A DNA stretch of 64,000 nt from Timema cristinae (GCA_039000515.1 JBCFYV010000001.1:48591976-48655975); one strand, 5' to 3'. Positions 35,700 to 47,945 are shown, counted from the first letter of the stretch. Program-made: numbers and translations. Notes: a model not told the origin generated them from the sequence alone.

Positions 35700-35970
35700 C
35701 AGCCAAAAAAATCTCGAAACCCAGATGACCTAGTAGAGGGCCAAGTAGCCCAAGCCCAAAAGGGTGCAGGAATTTGTGGTGACCAAAAATGTAAATAGGG
35801 GCTCCTAAACTGGGAGGGGGGATGGGGGGATGGAGGGGTTTTTCAAAAACAGAGCGGGAAAAACTTTGAGACACAAAAAACTAAGAACCTGAAATTTTTC
35901 ATGTAGGTAGCCCCTAGCCCAAAAGGGTCCAGTGATACTTGCTGACCGAAAATTCACGATGGGGCCCTTA
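35700..35970. repeat. Diverged direct repeat pair, 162 bp apart
   Basis: AGCCCAAAAGGGTGCAGG at 35754 and AGCCCAAAAGGGTCCAG at 35916. Each is followed by TGACC.AAAAT-type sequence and GGGGCTC or GGGGCCC. Probably an old element fragment of unknown family. Confidence 0.5.
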
Positions 35971-36110
35971 AAAAATAAAAAGTATGTAAATAAAAAATGG
36001 GTGTGTGTACTTATGTACGCGCGTAAGAAGTTATACTTCTTTGGCATCATTAAAAAATAAAAAATAATTTAATAATATTTAGTATTAATTATGTTAAATA
36101 ATAATATTTT

Positions 36111-36980
36111 AATTTATATCAATAAATAATACATACGGATAGTTAACCTCAATTATATTGGATTACTTGAAAAAGTCTACAAGCACAATTTTTTTCACTA
36201 ATATCTACAAATAGTAAATAATATTAATCAAAATATTAAATTTAAATCACTACTGGGCCTGAATTCACCAAAGGGAGCAAATAGTTGCGCCAGCGCAAGT
36301 TTGAAATATGTTCCAAATCCCTATTCACTAAAAGGAGCAGGCGCAATTTGAGAGCAAAGTTGCGCCTTTTATTTGCCACCACTCAAGAATAGGCGCAACT
36401 ATTAAATCATGATTGTCACGTCAATAAATTTAAATGGCGGCATATTATTGTATTGGCTTAAAATACAATTAGTTACATAACTGTACTCCAATTAATAATG
36501 AATTAATTAAAATAACAAAACGTATGTCAAGCACAAAATTTGTTTCAATTTAGACAGTGGTAACAAAACAATTACGTACCTTTTATTGTTGGATTTTTAC
36601 ATTCAAACAACGCAATGGCATTTCTTGCAATATTACAAAACAAAACTACGAACTGTGTAATCTTCGTCTAGATCCAAAGAGGTTTGTATTCCTCCAAGTC
36701 CAAAGACATCTCGTCACTAAATATGACAGTTAGTATAATTTTAAAATAAGTTTTAAAGTTTCTATAAACATTAATGTTTTATTAATGGAACTTAAACTTT
36801 AAACTAATAATATAAATAAATACAATTTTTTTTAAAATTTATATCAATAAATAATACATACGGATAGTTAACCTCAATTATATTGTAGTACTTTAAAAAG
36901 TCTATAAGCACAATTTTTTTCACTAATATTTACGAATAGTAAATAATATTAATCAAAATATTCAATTTAAATCACTACTG
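36111..36980. repeat. 145-bp direct repeats flanking a 580-bp segment
   Basis: 36111-36255 and 36836-36980 align over 145 bp with roughly nine mismatches by eye. The enclosed segment begins GGCCTGAATTCACCAAAGGG and contains GCGCAACT/AGTTGCGC-type inverted motifs, suggesting a MITE remnant. Confidence 0.8.
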
Positions 36981-38364
36981 AATATAATTTATTAGCACAT
37001 ATATAACTCGCACTTGTATAAAACTAAAACACGTGTTGTGAATGTAGAAACTAGAAACATGTGGATAAATATTATATATATGAAAACAGTGATCAGAGGC
37101 GACGAGCGTACCAACATGCGCGACTAACAGAGGTTCTATTTCTATTTTGTTGGTAGCTTTTTTTTTTTTCGAGACTTAATGAGCGGTTTAACTTCAACCT
37201 GTTACTTTTGTGTTACAGTGATGCGCATGCATCTTAAAATTTCACTCATCATTTTTTCATAACGCGCTTAGAGAAGTATAACTTCAAAAAGGTTGTTTAT
37301 AATGAAATATTCAATTTAGGAACAGATACACATTTTTATTGGAGTACATTTTTGATATACCAAAGAGTCTTTAATTGAATGTGCCTTCCAGATTTTGAGG
37401 GTCACTAAAAATGATTCCCATTCGCGATCATTGTACATCAAATGGCAAAGGGACAAAACGACTAGAAATGAAGCCTTTGATTTCAAACGGTACTATACTA
37501 GTTCTGTATTAATTGAAATATATAATCTAAAAAATTATTATCCTCCTAATGTGTACAAGGGGATTCTCAATAACACTGATTAGTTTAATAAGTTATTTCC
37601 CCCGAGTAGATAGGAATGCTGAAATCTTTTACACGACTTGATGGCGAGTTTTTAACCTTTTATGTTTAATTGTTTCATACATTAAATATAACAGGCTTTT
37701 TATTATTCAAGCATAGGATTATTCAGGTTAAAAAAAATGATAAATCTCTTGGAATAAAATACAACTCTTTATTGTCTTCAAGTTTATCGTGTCTATCTGA
37801 ATATTATTTTTAATCTTTACTTTAACTATCTCTAATCAGCTTATCTTGACTAGGACAAACACAACTACAAACACCCATGCTGTTGATTTACCACTCGAAG
37901 TAAGGGGGGAACTTGATTTCACACACACAGATAATATATATATATATTCGAGCTTAGCCTGACATCGAACCAGCGATCCTTGAGTAAATTGGTGCATATT
38001 TAGTTGACTTTAGCTGACACTAAATCTACTATATTTAATTACTTAATTATAAGTTTAGAGACGTGACTTTTAATGGTTTAATTTAAGGGGCTGGTAGGAG
38101 AAAAGTACCCAGTTTAGAGGACCTTAAAACCAGAGCAATAAATAATAATAATAATAATAGTGGGAAAAACCTAAAACAAGAGAGTTGAACCTCTACTTCT
38201 ACAATACAAGTAATTAAATATATTGCGCGACTGACATATTGGACAGTACCACCACCACTGTGGATAGCTCTAGGACTTCTTCTACAAGCGATCCTTTATA
38301 ATTTAGATAATGTTCCACTTCAGCTGGTAATAAACTGCTGTCATTATAAATTCAGACGCGAGAC
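36981..38364. other. AT-rich stretch with weak tRNA-like sequences
   Basis: Contains a TA run at about 37934-37947 and a tRNA-like minus sequence at about 37960-38035 (GCTGGTTCGATGTCAGG). A short TAA run lies at about 38140-38158. A 62-codon frame at 37395 is not supported. Confidence 0.45.
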
Positions 38365-38502
38365 TAAGGGTTCGGCCAGACTGCCAAGCGTGCGAGCGAG
38401 CGCGCGAGCGAGCGAGCGAGCGCGCAAGCGACTGGGTGGCCAAACTGGCGAGCGCGCGAGCGAGCGAGCGAGCGAGCGCGTAATTAGCGGACCCTAGTTA
38501 GA

Positions 38503-38789
38503 TTATTATTAGCACCGCGTCTTACTACCCGTTCAGGCTATACGCACTTACGCTAATGTGTAATGGTAGGGTTATTGTGAGATGAAATGAAGGACCTACA
38601 GTTTAACGTGGAATCCGAACCACGGTGGCGACCTGGCATTCCCCACATTCACAAGATGTCTTGTCAGAGGTGAAGGAAGGGTTTGGAAATAAGATAAATC
38701 TGTGCCGGGACCGAGGATTGAACCCCGGCTGCCAGCACAGAAGTCTGACACCTTACCCCTAGACCACTAGGTCACCGCCCCCCCCCCCC
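38503..38789 (-). mobile_element. SINE A nested in copy 1
   Basis: Complement of SINE A from TATTATTAGCACCGCG to the tRNA-like head, ending in a C-run. Target duplication CCCTAGTTAGA at 38492-38502 and 38790-38800. Confidence 0.93.
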
Positions 38790-38949
38790 CCCTAGTTAGA
38801 GAAGATGTATCTGTCAAACACACTTAGTACATCTCTGCTCCTCGAAAATTCTTACAGAAAATATTGTGTATTTATAAAAAAGAAAAAAGTAGAAGTGCAT
38901 CCAATTAATAAATTGAGAAATGCGTATGGTACTGTACTGAAGTGTTTTA

Positions 38950-39048
38950 AAATCAGATTTGCCGAACCAGTGGCGGAATGGTGCGTTGCACTCGATAGCT
39001 TTTGACTAGGAGGCAAAGGTTCGAATCTTGGCTCAGTGAACTGAAGGT
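38950..39048 (+). repeat. tRNA-derived sequence inside copy 1
   Basis: GTGGCGGAATGGTGCGTTGC (A box region) and GGCAAAGGTTCGAATCTTGG (B box), followed by CAGTGAACTGAAGGTGATTT as in SINE B heads. Probably an old SINE that is part of the element's interior. Repeated at 40468-40563. Confidence 0.65.
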
Positions 39049-39213
39049 GATTTTTAAAACCTATTTATTGTTGTGGTTTTTTCATACTCTCTCCAAACTA
39101 ATGGTGATTCTTATTTGTAAAGGCCTACTTTGATTATAATATTGAATTATTTTAACATATTGGGTTTACATATATACATTATACTATTTATGGTCTTACC
39201 AATTAAATGAGGC

Positions 39214-39218
<5 letters not shown>

Positions 39219-39260
<42 letters not shown>

Positions 39261-39539
39261 GCACCGCATCTTACTTCCCGTTCGGGTTATATGCACTTAC
39301 GCTAATGTGTAATGGTAGGGTGATTGTGAGATGAAATGAAGGACCTACAGTATAACGTGGAATCCGAACCACGGTGGAGGCCTGGCTTTCCCCACATTCA
39401 CAAGATGTGATTAATACACGTCTTGTCAGAGGTGAAGGAAGGGTTTGTAAATCAGATAAATCTGTGCCGGGACCGAGGATTGAACCCCGGCCGCCAGCAC
39501 AGAAGTCTGACACCTTACCCCTAGACCGCCAGGTCACCG
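39219..39539 (-). mobile_element. SINE A nested in copy 1, second insertion
   Basis: Long ATT run, then the complement of SINE A. Target duplication GGCCATTA at 39211-39218 and 39540-39547. Confidence 0.93.
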
Positions 39540-39681
39540 GGCCATTAATAGCAAGTGTGTTAAACCTATCACTGATAGAAAAAAGTCAAATATCATGTCA
39601 AAATGAGAAGTTTCCCCAGCACTCAATGAACCAACATACAATAATATTGCCTAGCGCCTGTAAACTAGACTGTACCGGGTC

Positions 39682-39735
39682 GAGCGCGCGCGCTTGAAAA
39701 ATAGAACCAGTTCTATCTTTCAAGCGCGCGCGCTC
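39682..39735. repeat. 54-bp near-perfect hairpin
   Basis: Two 26-bp arms (39682-39707 and 39710-39735) with one mismatch and a 2-base loop, starting GAGCGCGCGCGCTTGAAAAA. Also at 41177-41230 in copy 2. Confidence 0.9.
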
Positions 39736-40019
39736 AGTCGCTCGCGCGCTCAGTCGCTCGCGCGCTCGCTCGCTCGCTCGCTCCAGTGTGGCCACCCCCA
39801 TTACAACCAATGTGTTCTATTTTATATTTTAGTCGCTCGCGCGCTCGCTCGCTCGCTCGCGCGCTCAGTCTGGCCGTACCCTAAGGGTTCGGCCAGACTG
39901 CCAAGCGTGCGAGCGAGCGCGCGAGCGAGCGAGCGAGCGCGCAAGCGACTGGGTGGCCAAACTGGCGAGCGCGCGAGCGAGCGAGCGAGCGAGCGCGTAA
40001 TTAGCGGACCCTAGTTAGA

Positions 40020-40305
40020 TTATTATTAGCACCGCGTCTTACTACCCGTTCGGGTTATACGCACTTACGCTAATGCGTAATGGTAGGGTTATTGTGAGAT
40101 GAAATGAAGGACCTACAGTTTAACGTGGAATCCGAACCACGGTGGTGGCCTGGCATTCCCTACATTCACAAGATGTCGTGTCAGAGGTGAAGGAAGGGTT
40201 TGGAAATAAGATAAATCTGTGCCGGGACCGAGGATTGAACCCCGGCTGCCAGCACAGAAGTCTGACACCTTACCCTTAGACCACTAGGTCACCGCCCCCC
40301 CTCCC
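40020..40305 (-). mobile_element. SINE A nested in copy 2
   Basis: Equivalent to 38503-38789, with target duplication CCCTAGTTAGA at 40009-40019 and 40306-40316. Confidence 0.92.
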
Positions 40306-40729
40306 CCCTAGTTAGAGAAGATGTCTCTGTCAAACACACTTAGTACATCTCTGATCCTCGAAAATTCTTACAGAAAATATTGTGTATTTATAAAAAAGAA
40401 AAAAGTAGAAGTGCATCCAATTAATAAATTGAGAAATGCGTATGGTACTGTACTGAAGTGTTTTAAAATCAGATTTGCCGCACCAGTGGCAGAATGGTGC
40501 GTTGCACTCGATAACTTTTGACTAGGAGGCAAAGGTTCGAATCTTGGCCCAGTGAACTGAAGGTGATTTTTAAAACTTATTTATTGTTGTGGTTTTTTCA
40601 TACTCTCTCCAAACTAATGGTGATTCTTATTTGTAAAGGCCTACTTTGATTATAATATTGAAGTATTTTAACATATCGGGTTTACATATATACATTATAT
40701 TATTTATGGTCTTACCAATTAAATTAGGC

Positions 40730-40734
<5 letters not shown>

Positions 40735-40767
<33 letters not shown>

Positions 40768-41034
40768 GCACCGCATCTTACTTCCCGTTCGGGTTATATG
40801 CACTTACGCTAATGTGTAATGGTAGGGTGATTGTGAGATGAAATGAAGGACCTACAGTTTAACGTGGAATTCGAACTACGGTGGAGGCCTGGCATTCCCC
40901 ACATTCACAAGTTGTCTTGCCAGAGGTGAAGGAAGGGTTTGGTAATCAGATAAATCTGTGCCGGGACCGAGGATTGAGCCCCAGACCTCCAGCACAGAAG
41001 TCTGACACCTTACCCCTAGACCGCCAGGTCACCG
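40735..41034 (-). mobile_element. SINE A nested in copy 2, second insertion
   Basis: Equivalent to 39219-39539, with target duplication GGCCATTA at 40727-40734 and 41035-41042. It lacks the 15-bp TGATTAATACACG-type extra segment seen in copy 1. Confidence 0.92.
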
Positions 41035-41363
41035 GGCCATTAATAGCAAGTGTGTTAAACCTATCACTGATAGAAAAAAGTCAAATATCATGTCAAAATG
41101 AGAAGTTTCCCCAGCACTCAATGAACCAACATACAATAATATTGCCTAGCGCCTGTAAACTAGACTGTACCGGGTCGAGCGCGCGCGCTTGAAAAATAGA
41201 ACCAGTTCTATCTTTCAAGCGCGCGCGCTCAGTCGCTCGCGCGCTCGCTCGCTCGCTCGCTCCAGTGTGGCCACCCCCATTACAATCAATGTGTTCTATT
41301 TTATATTTTAGTCGCTCGCGCGCTCGCTCGCTCGCTCGCGCGCTCAGTCTGGCCGTACCCTAA

Positions 41364-43480
41364 GCCTGCAGCCTCTAACAACGCCATAAACAAAATAATA
41401 AAAACACTTGTCTATAAATGACCTTCCAACAAAGTGATCAATTTGGGTTGAGATTATATTGGCTGACACAATCTTATTTTACTGTTTCATGATTAAATCA
41501 AGACATTGTATTCTTTGTTTATTTTTGGAGTCAGGACTATTAAACATGTTTGGAGATTTAAACGGGTCGTTTTGAGCTCTAACGCCCGCTACCCGTGTGA
41601 AACGATAGTTGCATTCAAATAAAGGATTCGATTCGATATACATGAACATATTTTTACGTATCTTGGTTTTTTATAAATGCTTCTTAATATTCATAAGGAA
41701 AAAAAAACAGTTTGTTTAAATGTTTAATTGGACAAAGTTTTATGCTTTATCAATAGTGTCCAAAGTGTACCTCAGCTGATCTGCACCTATTAGTTTATTT
41801 TTTTATTTTAGGTGCGCCTCACATCTTACTACCCTCAATCTACATATTTAAAAGCGGATAGTAACGAGGAAGTTAGGATTGGGAGAAAGCATTTTCATGG
41901 GAGGAGAATAGGAAAACCATTGATAAAACTACACTTAATTATACCCAGTCAAGATTCGAGCCAATGCGGCTAAGCCAAACTAGACAAAAATGATGCTTTT
42001 ATCCGTGTGCCAAAAATCATTCTGTTTTTAAATCGTTATGGAAACTATGATTTGTATATAACTGTGGATTGGTAAATAAAATATTTGTATTTATATAATT
42101 ATTATATTGGAAAATTAGATTGGAAAATGACAGCGGGATAGAATATTGGCATACTAAACCATAAGTCCCAGGTTTGTTTCCCATGTCGCGGTGTAATTTT
42201 TCAAATGGAATAATATAATATTTATATACAGCTATAACAGTAATTAGCATATAATATCTTGGCTATTTAATCCATTTATATAATTTTCTAAGAAATTAAG
42301 TATATTGGACCACCTCCACAAAAAATATAAATAGTAGAGATGGACATATAGAGCTTGGAGAGGGGTCGTTTAATAGATGTTCTTACCGAGGTTTAAAGAG
42401 GAAATATATACACCTTGATTAAAACTAAAGACCAAAAGCTTGAATTATAGCTAACGTTAAAAGTCTAACAAGTTAACTTTTAACTATAAAGTTGAATGGA
42501 GCATAATTTTATTGAGTTTTTCCCTGTAAAAAGTTTTTGAATACATTTTATCAAAATAATCTGCAGAATCACTGCACTGCTCAATATGAATTAATATTCA
42601 GTTTGCATGTTTACATGTCCTGATGTATTTTACCAACAAATCAAAAACAAATGTACTAACATCTGTGCCACCTTACATAACCGTATGGGTTTTAAAATTA
42701 TCTATGACATGGTTTATTGGTTAGCAGCGCGTCTCACTACTCTTCAAGTTTGCTTTTAATCCCAATAATATGTCTTGGTAGTCATACACGAACAATTTTA
42801 AGTTGCTCAACTGTTTATTTGGGCTTATAAGCACAGCAACAATTTCCCTCCAACTAAGTAACTTAGTTGGGTTGGCATCGCATTTGAAATTAAGAAGTTG
42901 GTCATTCTTGAATGGAGACAACGCAAGTTAACACATAATGGTTAACTAAAACGGAAGTGGAAAAATCTTTGGCTAATTGTGTCTCATTGTAGCGTGTCAA
43001 TCAGATTGATTGAACACCTACAAGTAAAAAAGTTCACTATTTCTGTAATTGGGTGCAACATTGGAATCATATCAAGATATTGAATATAAAATAAGTTTAT
43101 ACTCTCCCGTATACTTAAACTACGTATTGCCCTACGTTCAAACACGTGGTTAGTCAAAAAATAATTGTCTTTTGATAATTGCTGTTCTAAAATATAAAAG
43201 AAGAGGACTAATATTATTAAAGTTATGAATAAGATATGTGAATGCATACCCTTTGTTATAAGATGGGGTAATATGAAGAAAATTACAGCCGGCTATGCGG
43301 TCCTCAAAGAAGGTGGAAAATATAAATCTATATTATTTCTTTGCATAAAAATAACAGTGGAAATTAAATAACTAAATTAATACAAACACATTTTGATATA
43401 GGATATGTGTGTATAAACTCACCACGGTCAGATGTTTGCAGATATCAATAACTCACTTCTAAAACACAGGATTATTTATA
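41364..43480. other. AT-rich stretch with SINE relics
   Basis: 41810-41990 holds a diverged SINE B on the minus strand (CACATCTTACTACCCTCAAT, GATTCGAGCCAATGCGGC). 42128-42205 is a tRNA-like plus sequence (CAGGTTTGTTTCCCATG). 42722-42750 resembles a SINE tail on the minus strand (GCGCGTCTCACTACTC). No gene recognised. Confidence 0.5.
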
Positions 43481-43699
43481 ATGGCGGATCCACGTGGCAC
43501 AAGACTCGCCAGTTCAATTGAGGAGATAGACTGAAAATGGAAATCGGCGCTGGGAGTTCTTGCGCAACTGCGACTCTGGTGGCTGGCAGAAGAAGCTCGC
43601 CTTTTTGTCTCTTCTCTTGTCCTCTCCTCGTTTATCCTTCATTATTGTTAAGTATGCTTCTCAATTCGTTCCCCCTTTTTTCTCCTCCCTGTTCATGTC

Positions 43700-45180
43700 T
43701 GGTTGTGAGTATATATGGGACGCGCCGCGGGTTCAACACTAGAGAGCGGTTCTACACAGCCAAGGATCAACAAAGAACCTCTGCCAGTGAACAACCAAGA
43801 CGGGACATGGAAATTGGGTCGTCAGAATCGCCTCCATAGTCTAGGTCGTCAGATTCGCCTCCATAGTCTGGGTCGTCAGACTCGCCTCCATAGTCTGGGT
43901 CGTCAGACTCGCCTCCATAGTCTGGGTCGTCAGACTCGCCTCCATACTCTGGGTCGTCAGACTCGCCTCCATAGTCTGGGTCGTCAGACTCGCCTTCATA
44001 GTCTTGGTCGTCAGACTCGCCTCCATAGTCTGGGTCGTCAGAATCGCCTCCATAACGGCATTCAAGAAGGATGAATTCAACGCGGTGATTACGAGGACGC
44101 CGTAGCTAGGGTATTGGTATCCAGCCGTCGTCATTTAGTCCCTAGGATTTAGTTACTAAGTTAGGAGAAACTTTATTTCCAAAATGGTGTAACGTAATGT
44201 AAATAGTTATTCAGAAGTCCTTGTGTTTAGACAAGAGAATATGTTTTCGGAATCTTGTGTCATGTTCAGGAATAGATAACTTCAATATGGAAGAAGTACT
44301 TTGGTTATATTACGCCTTTATAGTCTGATGGACAAGTCAGATTTTAATGACTCTTTAAGTCAATTGCTGAGTGCATTATTGTGTGTTTGGACACTGTCCT
44401 AACGTTAAAGCCTTCGGCTTAGAAAGATGTGAAGTTTTAGTGTTACTGATTTACACTAATTCACAAGTTCCGATAAATCTTGAAGTTAAAATTATTCATG
44501 ACACCCTGAACGTCATGAATATCAGTTCTTTGTTATTGATGGTTACCGCCAGGAAGTCTATTTCTTTCTTTTGCCTTAAGCAGTTCAGTTGTTAATGATA
44601 GAGATTTGGTTATGCGGTCATTGTCCATGGAAAGTATTAGCTTGTGTGAGCAACCCGTGGAAATTGCCCTAGTGTCATAGTGGGGTCCGCGCAAATAATA
44701 CTATTTTGTTTTGGCCTGTAAATAGGCTCCTAATTTTGTATTAGTTCTATAGGATATTAATGTACTATTGAATGAACTGGCAGTACTGCAAGGGAATGTG
44801 TCCAGCCATAGTACCTTAATGACGCCTGGTTCTTAGCCATCAATCGGCTGGATTCATCAGCCAATTATCCAACAAATTTAGTGGATCCCTGTTAATATTC
44901 AACCCTGCCAAGTGAGACTGTATAAATGTTATCTTCTAAATTTGCTCTATATTTTGCTTTAAGTAATTCTCAAATTACTCTCCTTTTAGAAATTCTGCAG
45001 CCTGTTGCCTGGCCACTGTACTGTCCAGGTAGCCACAAGTAATCCAGTAATCCCTCAAGTTTATTTGCCTTGTGAAGAAATTTAACTCACTCTAGAAGTT
45101 TCTATCTAATTGTAAAACTTGTATTTTTCTTATGCATTTATTGTTTACTAAATAAAACTATATTGTCAAATTGATATGTT
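43700..45180 (+). other. Possible non-coding Pol II unit or solo LTR
   Basis: A TATA-like TATATATG at 43710-43717 is followed by a GC-rich start region. The 27-bp minisatellite is next, then about 1.1 kb without long frames. AATAAA lies at 45151-45156 with T/G-rich sequence after it. This TATA to poly(A)-signal layout fits a short transcription unit or a long terminal repeat. I find no second LTR, primer-binding site or retroviral-type genes. The 100-codon frame from 43537 looks fortuitous. Confidence 0.3.
43817..44057. repeat. 27-bp minisatellite, about 9 copies
   Basis: Unit GGGTCGTCAGACTCGCCTCC plus ATAGTCT. It is open in a plus frame (LGRQTRLHS period) and in a minus frame (MEASLTTQT period) only because 27 is a multiple of 3. 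Confidence 0.95.
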
Positions 45181-45344
45181 GAGTTTTCTAATTTAGTACA
45201 AATGTATATATGTGCAATGTAGTACAAATCTACGCCACCCCCTATACATCATTTACTAACTACTATAAGGCATCAGGAACTCGAAAGTTAATTACCGCAC
45301 TCACAGAAGTACTCACCTATCCTTCCCTATCCTGAGAGCTATTC

Positions 45345-45662
45345 TATCCAGCCCACTCATTACACACTATCTCTATCTTGAGCTAGTTCTATCCAGTACA
45401 CATTATTACAGCCTATCTCTATCTTGAGCTAGTTCTATCCAATCCACCTCATTACACCCTATCTCTATATTGAGCTAGTTCTATCCAGTCCACCTCATTA
45501 CACACTATCTCTATCTTGAGCTAGTTCTATCCAGTACACATTATTACAGCCTATTTCTATCTTGAGCTAGTTCTATCCAATCCACCTCATTACACCCTAT
45601 CTCTATATTGAGCTAGTTCTATCCAGTCCACCTCATTACAACCTATCCCTATCTTGAGCTAA
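45345..45662. repeat. 46-bp minisatellite, about 7 copies
   Basis: Unit TATCCAGTCCACCTCATTAC plus 26 more bases including CTATCTTGAGCTAGTTC. Variants (GTACACATTATTACAGCC; AATCCACCTCATTACACCC; ATATTGAGC) recur every three units, giving a 138-bp higher-order period. Confidence 0.92.
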
Positions 45663-47015
45663 GGGTATGTATATTCATATTATAAATGTATAAACACATA
45701 TATGCATGTATAAATAGATCAAAATGTAAACCAAACACCCTTCAGTAATTTCGATAAGTTACATGGGTGACGACCATAAACAACTTTAAAAAATCTCTTA
45801 CTGTGATATTGTTGAGTTAAATCCCTCATACACTTCTCTATTCCCTTCATCCATTCACCCATTCACCACTCTCCCTCTTAATCATCTTCCAAACTGTAAA
45901 CTCTCACCCCTAGTCAGATAAGAGCTTGAAACTCAGCCAAGCGTGAGATATTGCGGACACCATCGAACTTGACCATTCCCAATGATGGTTTTATGAGGCG
46001 TACGTTCATTACACGATATATACATACACACCACACTGGCTTGGCTTCCTGTTCCGTCGCCGCCACTGTGGAGGATAAGAAACACTGCCTTAACTGACAC
46101 AGGACCTTCTCTGACAGGAAATATGGCCTCATCTGACATAAAACCATCTCCGTCCAAAAAACCTTTAACCGCATTCCCGACTCAAGATTAATAATTTTTT
46201 ACCATGGGCATATTTATAATATTATTTAGGAATTACTATTAAAGGTAAAGCTACAGATTATATTAGTTGACGCTTATGAAGATTGTTTTAGTAACTTATG
46301 TAAATGTTAAATGTATGTCAGCCTGTTTGACAGTTGACACCCTGATATACTAGCGACTAGGATCTCCTGGTTGTATTAAACTTCAATCCACTCGTATTTC
46401 AATTAATAAACCTCTTAGAATCATCTTGAAATTTCTGATCGAGACTTATTATTAGACCATCAATCAGTACATACAAATATGTCTTTCTAATGGTATTTAA
46501 CCTGGTACTTTCTCAAACAATTGATTATATCATCATATGACTTACAAACTAACTTAACCTTAGTAAAAACATAACACGCTTCTTCCGACTATCGGTTAGT
46601 AAATGTTAAAAGCGAAGCACTAATTTCCTTAATCGTATATATTTTGGCCACGCCAGTAATCAAACCTGGGACCGAGCTTTTCAGAGGTCCCAACAGTTCT
46701 AAAGGAAAATAAATTAATCCAACCCATATTTTATTAATATAGATTTTCTTAAGTTAAATGTTAGACTTTTATCGCCATTTCATTGCTGTCTTTTAGTGTG
46801 GTGTAGAATGTTGAGTTAAAACAGAAGCAGATGATGAAAGTTGGTTTATTTTATTAGTAATAAAATTAAATATCATGCAACAGCTTTTAATGTGTTGACC
46901 TTGAGAAATGCTTCCATCAGCTTAGAAATGGATTCGACTGTAAAAAGTTGGTAAAAACAAAAGTTATAAAATAAAAATGATTTTTTTTATTTGTTAATAT
47001 TAATAATATTTTACT

Positions 47016-47049
<34 letters not shown>

Positions 47050-47945
47050 TTTATTTAAAGGTATCAATAATATTTTAAAATAATAACAGTTTATCCCATA
47101 GCTTGACATATTGTTATGAACATAGTTTGAGTAAGTTTTGCAACCATCAGGTACCATTCTAACTATAACTGGTATTTCTAACGAATTCACATTTGAAACA
47201 CCTATAGAAATAACAAACATATTTTTAGTGGTCAACATAGATAGTGTTTTTTTAGACTACCATCCACAAATGTTGGCACCATCATCGCTGATGGCAGCGG
47301 CCGCTCGGTCGGCATGGCTTGATTGCATGATGACAATTCATCAAATTCAAAATTTGAGTTTTCTCTGTTACAGTGATATATTGACAAGCGGGGGACAGTG
47401 TGCTTTTTATTTCCTAGAATTATGTTAGTCCGTTAAATCATTCTGTGACAAATGTTGGTTCATAAAGTGATGTCTAATACCCTTGGTGAAAGCCAACAAA
47501 ACCTTAACAAACACAGTTCCCAATGGTGAATTTCTCGTCATGCTTGAGATAAGGCCGTGTCTCTTAGCATAATAAAGGTCGTAATGGTTTGACAAGAGTT
47601 CAGTTGCTTGAAAGAAGTGAATGTCAGACTATTGTTCCAATACTCGCATGGAAATGAAAGTGTGAATATTTTATTCGTCCGTGGAGAATATTAAAGATTA
47701 GGTCATATTTGCACGGTAAGTATATATCAGTTGGACACACTAATATATTACTGTTCCAGAGGATGCTTTTAGGTTAATTTTCTACGTGCATTCCTTCTCA
47801 TTGATCTTGATTATTTATCATGGACGTCCTAAAATTTGATAATAAACTATTTCTGGGATTAAAACAACTCGTAAAATAATTAGAAATTACAAAAGCATTT
47901 ATGTATTACATTTTAGTTTTAATTTTGATTTAAACTGATGTAAGC
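45663..47945. other. AT-rich stretch, no recognised gene
   Basis: 45914-46174 has overlapping minus frames without recognisable homology. 46648-46690 is a weak tRNA-like minus sequence. 47014-47053 is a palindromic (AAT)n(ATT)n microsatellite. A 96-codon plus frame at 47138-47428 is unrecognised. Confidence 0.45.

Larger units (their letters stand above)
38368..39881. mobile_element. Inverted-repeat element, copy 1 (1514 bp)
   Basis: The subterminal motif GGCCANACTG occurs near both ends: GGCCAGACTG and GGCCAAACTGG on the left, and their complements CCAGTGTGGCC and CAGTCTGGCC on the right. These could be transposase-binding sites. The internal frame at 38805-39005 is not a recognised protein. 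Confidence 0.75.
39885..41360. mobile_element. Inverted-repeat element, copy 2 (1476 bp)
   Basis: Same layout as copy 1 with few substitutions. It lacks one CAGTCGCTCGCGCGCT-type unit of the right-end run and has shorter C and ATT runs. Confidence 0.75.
38365..41363. mobile_element. Head-to-tail dimer of a PIF/Harbinger-like inverted-repeat element
   Basis: Two copies, 38368-39881 and 39885-41360, share all main parts. Each starts GGGTTCGGCCAGACTG and ends CAGTCTGGCCGTACCC. TAA is found before copy 1, once at the junction, and after copy 2 (38365, 39882, 41361). A 3-bp TAA target site is typical of PIF/Harbinger; no transposase is present. Ends are GC-rich GAGCGAGCG runs. Both copies carry the same nested SINEs at equivalent places, so the doubling followed those insertions. 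Confidence 0.8.

Noticed and set aside
38805..39005. 66-codon frame present in both element copies
   Set aside because: It is kept only because the whole 1.5-kb element was duplicated, and it runs into a tRNA-derived sequence.
43537..43839. 100-codon plus frame before the 27-bp minisatellite
   Set aside because: Low-complexity pyrimidine-rich coding and overlap with a TATA-like region; no recognisable domain.
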